NCBI RefSeq assembly: GCF_036662795.1
Contig: NZ_JBAFWZ010000010.1
Span: 1-64,000, forward strand
Length of the DNA stretch: 64,000 nucleotides
Direction of reading: 5' to 3'
DNA from: Lysinibacillus_B sp036662795
GTDB taxonomy: Bacteria > Bacillota > Bacilli > Bacillales_A > Planococcaceae
Below are positions 59,235 through 64,000 of this stretch, in pieces; position 1 is the first letter of the stretch, and each line of letters opens with the position of its first letter. Both the position numbers and the translations under genes were made by a program. The notes beneath the pieces are model-generated. The model was not told the origin of the DNA, did no database searches, and worked only from the letters and a program-made list of their open reading frames with translations.

Positions 59235-59609
59235 ATGGGGCGCGAAAGGGTTTTGATTGTAGGGGGTGGCAGTACTGCCGCTTCCTTCGCCAAAATCGCA
59301 GAGGATAGGGAACGTGTACATCAATTAGCGGAACAATACGGCATAGAGCCTTTTCGTATGGTGCACATCATACAAGAATTTTCCCAGGTCATCGGAAGCG
59401 TAGAAGTAGCTATCATAAAGATTTCAGAGTTACTAAGAGCCTTATTTCACGACATGACAGAAAGGCTCCCCTCTCTAGTTGAGCTTCTAGAACACGAACA
59501 GCTGGGGCAGGAGAAATGCTATAACCATAGGATTGATTTTAAGCGGCCTCGTGTACGGCACCAGGTTACATGTCGAAAACCGACTTTAGTCAGAAAGATT
59601 ATTCATTAG
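59235..59609 (+). CDS. phage protein of unknown function
   Basis: A 124-aa helical protein that starts directly behind the metallopeptidase gene. The start MGRERVLIVGGGSTAASFA mimics a nucleotide-binding glycine loop, but no fold follows it. The ATG at 59235 has only a weak GGCGGATT site. Confidence 0.55.
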   Translation: MGRERVLIVGGGSTAASFAKIAEDRERVHQLAEQYGIEPFRMVHIIQEFSQVIGSVEVAIIKISELLRALFHDMTERLPSLVELLEHEQLGQEKCYNHRIDFKRPRVRHQVTCRKPTLVRKIIH

Positions 59610-59619
59610 GGGGTACATT

Positions 59620-59883
59620 ATGGCTAAAATCTTAGAGTTTCCTTCGCAGAAAGACGATGTTGTAGCGCAATTGGAGTATCTATTACAGATGGCAAAAGAA
59701 GGTGAGTTTAAACGGTTTGTATTCGCTGCTGAATTAAACCGAAAAGAGCTGCCAGAAGACGACCTAAACCTGGTCGCAACAAGCTATATAAATTCGGATA
59801 TAGGACACCGTCAATATCTTCTCGCCCATTTACAGGCTGACATCACTTTAGCGTTAGTAAAAACAAATTTTATCGATGGTTAA
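59620..59883 (+). CDS. phage protein of unknown function
   Basis: An 87-aa protein (MAKILEFPSQKDDVV...) behind TTAGGGGGTACATT. The ILEFP-type start resembles many small phage proteins of unknown role. Confidence 0.65.
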   Translation: MAKILEFPSQKDDVVAQLEYLLQMAKEGEFKRFVFAAELNRKELPEDDLNLVATSYINSDIGHRQYLLAHLQADITLALVKTNFIDG

Positions 59884-59894
59884 GGGGGTACATT

Positions 59895-60098
59895 ATGGGA
59901 AAGTACGGCACACAATCCGTGTTCGATCGATTAGCTGCGGAATACTTAGCAGCAGCTGGGGACACGCAAGATGCACAAGCTACCGTAAACGCACTACGGC
60001 GCGAGCATGAGTTTGAGCTAAATTCGTATTATGGGAACGATCCGACAAAAAACTTAAAGCACGCCCTTAAGAATGACGTAAGGGGGCTAGCGAAGTGA
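59895..60098 (+). CDS. small phage protein of unknown function
   Basis: A 67-aa helical protein behind TAAGGGGGTACATT, the same upstream 14-base arrangement as the preceding gene. Overlaps the next start by four bases. Confidence 0.62.
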   Translation: MGKYGTQSVFDRLAAEYLAAAGDTQDAQATVNALRREHEFELNSYYGNDPTKNLKHALKNDVRGLAK

Positions 60099-60283
60099 CG
60101 AAAACCGAGGAACTTATACTCGAAATTGTGAAGGAGAACGGCGGCAGCGTGCCCCAGGAGTTTATTGCCGAAACGATGCAACATATGGTGAAGCAGGGCT
60201 TACTAGAAGCCCACTTCCCTTACGCAAATAAAGCAATACAAACGAAATTCGAATACCGGTTAGGGAAGGGGAAAAAGAAATGA
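60095..60283 (+). CDS. small winged helix-like phage protein
   Basis: A 62-aa protein (TEELILEIVKENGGSVPQEFIAETMQHMVKQG) with the helix pattern of small winged helix DNA-binding domains. GTG start, coupled to both neighbours by four-base overlaps. Confidence 0.6.
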   Translation: MTKTEELILEIVKENGGSVPQEFIAETMQHMVKQGLLEAHFPYANKAIQTKFEYRLGKGKKK

Positions 60284-60609
60284 TGAAAATTGGTAGCCCA
60301 GAGTGGTTTAAGGAATTAGCGCAAGCTGTAAAATTTCCCGCATACTTTAGTTTCTACTTACTATTGAAGGGTGACAAAAAGACTGTTGCAGTTAAGGTTG
60401 TAGATTCTAAAGCGAAGGAAGTTACAGGTATTAAATACGGCGCATTGGAGCCAACAATGGGGATGTTGTTTAACGCAAAAAATATCGCACTCTTAGATGT
60501 GTGCAAAATAAATAATGCAGATCAATATTACGAAAAAGTAAAGAAGCTTGCTACGCATTGGGACGTCGAAGTAATCGACGAGAAAGGTGTAGAAAAGGTG
60601 GACACATGA
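60280..60609 (+). CDS. phage protein of unknown function
   Basis: A 109-aa mixed alpha/beta protein (KFPAYFSFYLLLKGDKKTVAVKVVDSKAK). Overlaps its neighbours by four bases on each side. No family recognised. Confidence 0.62.
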   Translation: MMKIGSPEWFKELAQAVKFPAYFSFYLLLKGDKKTVAVKVVDSKAKEVTGIKYGALEPTMGMLFNAKNIALLDVCKINNADQYYEKVKKLATHWDVEVIDEKGVEKVDT

Positions 60610-60776
60610 CGGAAGGTGACGTAAAAAGAATCATCGTCGAAATGATTACGAAGGGCGAAATTAAATTTTTCACTAGCGGTAACCCTAATGCGAGATGCCA
60701 GACGTTAAATATTGAGTTCGACATTAACGAAGATGATTACCGCTTTAACGAGATAATCGATCTAGTGGATATTTGA
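60606..60776 (+). CDS. small phage protein of unknown function
   Basis: A 56-aa protein from the ATG at 60606 in an ATGA overlap (AAAGGTGTAGAAAAGGTGG before it). The longer in-frame reading from 60558 lies in the preceding gene. Confidence 0.6.
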   Translation: MTEGDVKRIIVEMITKGEIKFFTSGNPNARCQTLNIEFDINEDDYRFNEIIDLVDI

Positions 60777-60804
60777 AACATTATGTTCAGAAAGGGTGAA
60801 TGGT

Positions 60805-60942
60805 ATGGAATCGCATGAGAACTATGAAGAAATATGTAGTAGTTGTTTTGGTTATGGGCGTATCGAAAATCCTGATATATGGTCTCAAAAAATTGAAATT
60901 GATTGTCCGACATGCAAAGGGAACGGACATATCGAAAAATAA
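60805..60942 (+). CDS. DnaJ-type zinc-finger microprotein
   Basis: A 45-aa protein with CSSCFGYG at residues 11-18 and CPTCKGNGHI at 34-43, the CxxCxGxG double motif of DnaJ zinc centres. AGAAAGGGTG precedes the ATG. Such minimal zinc fingers are frequent in Bacillus phages. Confidence 0.72.
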   Translation: MESHENYEEICSSCFGYGRIENPDIWSQKIEIDCPTCKGNGHIEK

Positions 60943-60996
60943 AAATCATTAAACACAAGAAACATTATGTGTAGCAAATGGAACGGGGGAATATAA

Positions 60997-61128
60997 ATGA
61001 ACAGTTGTCAGCAATGCAGTAAAGAATATGATGCAGATTATTCAGGAGCAGAAGAATATGATCGTTTTTGTAGTTGGTCTTGCGAAGATGAATACAATGT
61101 TGAGTTAGAAAATGAATTGGAAGAATAA
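60997..61128 (+). CDS. cysteine-containing microprotein
   Basis: A 43-aa acidic protein with CQQC at residues 4-7 and CSWSC at 26-30, a likely four-cysteine zinc site. ACGGGGGAAT precedes the ATG. Confidence 0.62.
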   Translation: MNSCQQCSKEYDADYSGAEEYDRFCSWSCEDEYNVELENELEE

Positions 61129-61181
61129 AATTACTAAGCATTCCGAGAAAAGAAATGAGAGGGAGAAAGGGCGGGGTAGTA

Positions 61182-61451
61182 ATGATCCAACGATTAAAGC
61201 GAATGATAATGAGGCGGTTTAATGCGTCCAATACAAGGTTAACAGGAAAGCAAACAAACGTTACGTATCTAAAACAATTCGAAAAGCGGGGGCTAGACGG
61301 GCAGATCGCCGCTTCATTCGAATCAACAACTGTACAGCAACGGTACAACGAGATTATAACCGCTCTTAAATACACCAAACATAACAAGAAAAAGGCAAAG
61401 CTTTTAAAAGCGAAAAGAATGTATGAGGGTATCATGCGGCAGGGAGCGTGA
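61182..61451 (+). CDS. basic phage protein of unknown function
   Basis: An 89-aa lysine/arginine-rich protein (IQRLKRMIMRRFN at the start, KHNKKKAKLLKAKRM at the end), probably nucleic acid-binding. GGGCGGGGTAG precedes the ATG at 61182; an earlier in-frame ATG at 61155 is possible. Confidence 0.62.
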   Translation: MIQRLKRMIMRRFNASNTRLTGKQTNVTYLKQFEKRGLDGQIAASFESTTVQQRYNEIITALKYTKHNKKKAKLLKAKRMYEGIMRQGA

Positions 61452-61456
61452 CCGAA

Positions 61457-61828
61457 ATGAAATGCCCAGAGTGCGGTATAGTGGATCGCGATAATCGGGT
61501 TGTAGATAGTCGTCATTGGAAACACACAATACGCCGTAAAAGGAAATGTAACAGCTGCGGGTATCGATGGCACACCTACGAGGCGATGGAACTCGAATAC
61601 TTTAGTGACCGTAACCGAAACAAGTACCTTCCCTGGACACCAGGCGAAGAACGTACGGCGGTCGTCTTAATTGAGCTGGAAGGTAAATCGTACACATACA
61701 TTGCGACGGTCTTATGTAGAAGTCGTATGAGCGTACAGCGGAAAATCGAGAAACTTCGAGCGACTGACGAGTACCTGACTATCCTGGAAGACATTCGAGA
61801 AGCCGAGCAAAGCGGTGCGAGCTTCTAA
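61457..61828 (+). CDS. zinc-ribbon plus helix-turn-helix regulator (NrdR-like ribbon)
   Basis: A 123-aa protein. The first 40 residues form an NrdR-style zinc ribbon (CPEC at 3-6, RRKRKCNSCGYRWHTYE), and the remainder is a Myb/SANT-like or sigma-like three-helix unit (YLPWTPGEERTAVVLI...IATVLCRSRMSVQRKIEKL). The ATP-cone of true NrdR is missing. It is probably a phage transcription factor, placed shortly before the late region. ATG at 61457 chosen because GGGAG is too near the GTG at 61448. Confidence 0.75.
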   Translation: MKCPECGIVDRDNRVVDSRHWKHTIRRKRKCNSCGYRWHTYEAMELEYFSDRNRNKYLPWTPGEERTAVVLIELEGKSYTYIATVLCRSRMSVQRKIEKLRATDEYLTILEDIREAEQSGASF

Positions 61829-61916
61829 ATTCGAAGGTCTATGGTCGAGATTCGGGTAATTCCAGCAGATAGACATACAAATATATAAATTTGGATTTTT
61901 TAAGAGGGGGTACACA

Positions 61917-61958
61917 TGAAAGAAAAAATTCCAGCTAGTAAAAGAAGAAAGAAATAAC
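61917..61958 (+). CDS. 13-codon basic peptide with a strong ribosome binding site
   Basis: MKEKIPASKRRKK behind AAGAGGGGGTACAC, the full prophage ribosome binding site. No longer frame uses this signal. It lies just before a 95-base A/T-only-like tract. It may be a leader peptide or the remnant of a larger gene. Confidence 0.5.
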
Positions 61959-61963
61959 CCCCT

Positions 61964-62067
61964 AAGTAAAAATACTATATTATATATTATAAATATTATT
62001 ATACTAATTATTATATATATTATTATTTATTATAATTATTAATAGTATTATTAATTGATAGTGTTTT
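61964..62067. other. extremely AT-rich tract between small ORF and late regulator
   Basis: From about 61968 to 62062 nearly every base is A or T with repeated TATTATTA and ATTATTAT words. There is no gene on either strand. It could be a DNA unwinding element, a promoter region for the regulator at 62105 (many TATAAT-like hexamers), or a protein-binding site. Nothing decides among these. Confidence 0.6.
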
Positions 62068-62104
62068 TAGAGGATTTTCTTTTCGGCTGGGGAAGGGTGT
62101 TTTT

Positions 62105-62452
62105 ATGTCGAATGAGGATCGAGTAGCTTTAAGCACTATTTTGCATTGGCTAGAGAATTACGACGTGCTAAAGGCGGGCGATATTCCGCCAGAGGCTATA
62201 GGTGGGAACAGCGGGCAAAAGTCATATGACGGCGTGAAGGCGAGCCGTTTAAATATGATTATGCTGGACAAGGCGATTGACGATCTACCTATCGAGCTGC
62301 GTGCATTGATCTGCTCGCGCTATAAGTTTAGACGTTATCGACGCGAAACTTTAAAGCTGCTGGGTATCAGCGTGCCTACGTATTACGAGTGGACGAAGAA
62401 GGCAATTCGGATGATCTACAAGGACTTAAACGGTATTAAGGATAAAGTTTGA
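62105..62452 (+). CDS. probable phage late-gene regulator, sigma-region-4-like
   Basis: A 115-aa protein. The C-terminal half (LPIELRALICSRYKFRRYRRETLKLLGISVPTYYEW split around residues 60-97) has a helix-turn-helix like sigma factor region 4 and the ArpU/RinA/antitermination-type regulators that control packaging genes in Firmicute phages. GGGGAAGGGTG precedes the ATG. Its stop codon is inside the -35 box of the next promoter, so regulator and late promoter are physically linked. Confidence 0.72.
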   Translation: MSNEDRVALSTILHWLENYDVLKAGDIPPEAIGGNSGQKSYDGVKASRLNMIMLDKAIDDLPIELRALICSRYKFRRYRRETLKLLGISVPTYYEWTKKAIRMIYKDLNGIKDKV

Positions 62453-62477
62453 CACCTTTAACATCGTTTACTATAAT
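62449..62477 (+). promoter_or_regulatory. consensus sigma-A promoter ahead of the packaging genes
   Basis: Perfect TTGACA (62449-62454), 17-base spacer, perfect TATAAT (62472-62477). The upstream TGA is the stop of the regulator gene. A second TATAGT lies at 62482-62487. This is the best promoter match seen in the window. Confidence 0.82.
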
Positions 62478-62550
62478 TATGCTATAGTGTTCATTTTATG
62501 CTTATTTTCAGGAAGCATAAAAATTATATAATAAAATAATATTATTTAAG

Positions 62551-62590
62551 GGTCAGGAAAGCGCGTCGTTTCGCGTCTCCTGGCCTTTTT
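62551..62590 (+). terminator. intrinsic terminator between the late promoter and the terminase genes
   Basis: GGTCAGGA (62551-62558) pairs with TCCTGGCC (62577-62584; one G-U) around an inner GCG-rich stem, with TTTTT after it. It lies about 65 bases behind the promoter and before any gene, so it would stop most transcripts unless antitermination occurs. A smaller hairpin ATGCTT/AAGCAT lies at 62498-62518. Confidence 0.85.
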
Positions 62591-62644
62591 GTGCGAAACG
62601 AAACTATAATTTCTTTATTTCTTGCCTTGAAAGGGGGCGTACGA

Positions 62645-63352
62645 ATGGCGAATACCAATCGAATACCAAAAGATACGCTGCCAGACGGTTACGACCCGTA
62701 CGATATGAATTTAAAAAAGCGTATCAATTATGACGCTGACGATCTTAACTATGTATCCGAGCGTGCTCGAAATCTAGTCTTGTGCTGCGGAGCAAAGAAG
62801 CGTAAAAAAGAAGGGGTCTGTAAACAACTTGCAGGCTTTGGCACGAAACACGTAGGCTGGGGACGTTGTAAGTTCTGCGGCGGTGCGAATACAGGACCTA
62901 AAACAGCCGAAGCAAAGAAGCGTACTTCACAGAATGCTAGAAAGCACGGCTTCTACAGTAGCGTCTTAAGTGAAGAAGAACGCGCTACTTACGAGGAACT
63001 AATCGAAGGGAAAGACGTCGGTCTGGATCAAGAAATATACATGATGAAAGCGAAGATAAAAGTCTACCTAGCGAAATATTACCGCAAACGTAAAGCGGGT
63101 GAAGCTGCTACAGTCGAATGGTTTAAAGACGGCGAAGAAAAAGGTTACTTCCATGCTGGGACAATCGAGGACCGAACGCTTACACGCGCTTTAGAAACAT
63201 TAAGGCGTTTAGTGGATAGTCATGCGAAGCTTACAGGGCAAAATACGGATACGTTACTCGACCAGATTAATGCGGAACTTCGACAAGCGTCGCAAGCTGC
63301 TTCACAAGACAGCTGGGGCGGAAACGCACAGAATCGTCAAAATAACGTGTAG
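62645..63352 (+). CDS. probable terminase small subunit
   Basis: A 235-aa protein with a cysteine-rich middle (CCGAKKRKKEGVCKQ, CKFCGGANTGPKTAEAKKRTSQNARKHGFYS); the GAxTGPKT...NAxKHGFYS segment is typical of proteins found directly before large terminase genes. The rest is helical. The ATG at 62645 has GAAAGGGGGCG before it; an in-frame ATG at 62591 starts at the terminator. The assignment leans on position before the large subunit. Confidence 0.72.
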   Translation: MANTNRIPKDTLPDGYDPYDMNLKKRINYDADDLNYVSERARNLVLCCGAKKRKKEGVCKQLAGFGTKHVGWGRCKFCGGANTGPKTAEAKKRTSQNARKHGFYSSVLSEEERATYEELIEGKDVGLDQEIYMMKAKIKVYLAKYYRKRKAGEAATVEWFKDGEEKGYFHAGTIEDRTLTRALETLRRLVDSHAKLTGQNTDTLLDQINAELRQASQAASQDSWGGNAQNRQNNV

Positions 63353-63450
63353 TTTCTCATGTGTTTGCTTAAGTCTATTTTTATAAAATTTTTTTCGTGT
63401 GTATGTGTGGAAAAAAGAATTTTATGTAATTTCTATATACACATGAGAAA
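63353..63450. repeat. 12-bp inverted repeat with CATGTGT cores before the large terminase gene
   Basis: TTTCTCATGTGT at 63353-63364 and ACACATGAGAAA at 63439-63450 are exact inverted copies around 74 bases of AT-rich DNA. The left arm overlaps the stop codon of the small terminase gene and the right arm runs into the next ribosome binding site. Could be a regulator site, an RNA stem, or a packaging (pac/cos-near) signal. Confidence 0.65.
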
Positions 63451-63462
63451 GGGGGCTATCGA

Positions 63463-64000
63463 ATGGCCGAAGCTTTGCAGTACAATTTCGAATATCGAGA
63501 AGAAGCTGACCCTATAAGCGGTGCCCCTACGTTAGTCGCAATACCAGAAGCGGTAAAAGACGCGTTTAACGGTGCGCCGTATGCTACCATTAACGACCTG
63601 GGCGAATTATTTCGAAGGGATCGCCTTCGCGAAGCCTGGCGCATTCTTCGTAAAAACAATCCGTTCGATTACCAGCTGGAAGTTGTCGACGCGATCCTTT
63701 ACAGCTGTTTAAATGGTCTTGGTTGGCAGTTCACGGTCATGCAGACGCGACAAAGTGGAAAGAACGAAGAGAGCGCATTTCTACAGCAATACCTAATGTT
63801 GTATGGATGGTTTTACGGCGTACCTATTTCGGGTGTAAAGTTCGCACCTGTTCATAAACCACAGGTACAGGCGAGTATGGATCGTCTCGAAGGAGCTGAC
63901 ACGCCAGATAGTGGCGGTATGGCGGGAAGCGTAGTAACGAAGTCGTTATTCCGTAAATCGGACGGCTACAAGTTCCATATCGGTACGCCACGTGACAGCA
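63463..64000 (+). CDS. terminase large subunit, N-terminal part (cut by window end)
   Basis: The first 179 residues of a phage packaging ATPase. The adaptor-like N-terminus (ELFRRDRLREAWRILRKNNPFDYQLEVV) is followed by a Walker A-like MQTRQSGKNE near residues 102-111, the deviant P-loop of large terminases, and VPISGVKFAPVHKPQVQASMDR. GAGAAAGGGGGC precedes the ATG. The remaining ATPase and nuclease domains are beyond the edge. Confidence 0.85.
   Translation, partial: MAEALQYNFEYREEADPISGAPTLVAIPEAVKDAFNGAPYATINDLGELFRRDRLREAWRILRKNNPFDYQLEVVDAILYSCLNGLGWQFTVMQTRQSGKNEESAFLQQYLMLYGWFYGVPISGVKFAPVHKPQVQASMDRLEGADTPDSGGMAGSVVTKSLFRKSDGYKFHIGTPRDS

Noticed and set aside
59235..59300. Rossmann-type nucleotide-binding start (VLIVGGGSTAASF) as evidence of an oxidoreductase
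   Set aside because: The rest of the 124-aa protein has no supporting fold or motifs, so the glycine run is probably chance.
60965..61573. 202-aa leftward open frame with hydrophobic stretches
   Set aside because: It lies antisense to three rightward genes that each have strong ribosome binding sites and cysteine motifs; it has no site of its own and looks like a codon-usage shadow.
36015..64000. Calling a complete, intact prophage
   Set aside because: Only the left part is in the window; capsid, tail, lysis genes and the right attachment site are not visible.
1..64000. tRNA or rRNA genes
   Set aside because: No cloverleaf with a 3' acceptor pairing or rRNA-like sequence was found while reading both strands; a covariance scan was not possible.

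Overview
The window suggests a low-GC Gram-positive spore-former of the Lysinibacillus/Bacillaceae type. The gene order aroA-ypiA-ypiB-ypiF-qcrABC-ypjA ... ypjD-dapB-mgsA-bshA-cca-birA-panBCD-dinG-ypmAB-aspB-asnS-dnaD-nth-ypoC-ponA-recU-yppE-yprA is the Bacillus subtilis order with local changes. GC-rich dispersed repeats typical of Bacillaceae lie between genes. The genus assignment rests on recalled family and repeat resemblance, not on a search.

Region 1 (1-36.05 kb) is host chromosome. It carries shikimate, lysine, pantothenate and bacillithiol synthesis, the menaquinol:cytochrome c reductase, CCA tRNA maturation, biotin ligase, Asp/Asn metabolism, base-excision and recombinational repair, and peptidoglycan synthesis. 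The RNA-level features are a pan-motif-like leader with a competing terminator before panB, and an apparent free-standing ~115-nt small RNA at 20.58-20.70 kb with its own promoter and terminator. bshB1, ypjB and long ypmA are absent or replaced compared with B. subtilis.

Region 2 (about 36.05 kb to the right edge) is the left ~28 kb of a prophage. It is inserted in yprA (mrfA), which loses its C-terminal domain. A large serine recombinase sits at the junction and reads back towards the host. A divergent repressor/Cro-like pair follows at 38.1-38.9 kb. From there all genes read rightward in one dense, overlapping early/middle block: a split SbcC/Rad50 with an HNH-AP2 gene between its halves, an SbcD/Mre11 nuclease, a RecU-like nuclease, a superfamily 2 helicase, a probable DNA-binding protein, a primase (AEP)-MCM helicase fusion, a family A DNA polymerase, nucleotide-pool enzymes, a homing-type HNH protein, a 3D-domain secreted protein that overlaps a membrane protein in another frame, a metallopeptidase with a zinc ribbon, and many small cysteine-rich or unknown proteins.

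The block ends with a sigma-region-4-like regulator, a textbook sigma-A promoter followed by an intrinsic terminator, and then the start of the packaging module (probable small terminase and the N-terminal part of the large terminase, cut by the window edge). Structural genes and the right attachment site lie outside. Recurrent phage-specific signals are a GGGGGTAC-type ribosome binding site and a CATGTGTA motif just behind stop codons at operon-like breaks.

The least ordinary items are the split Rad50 with its inserted nuclease gene, the overprinted 3D/coiled-coil pair, the CATGTGTA motif family with a 12-bp inverted repeat before the large terminase, the promoter-terminator arrangement ahead of the late genes, and a one-base frameshift in a seven-T run at 57.9 kb.
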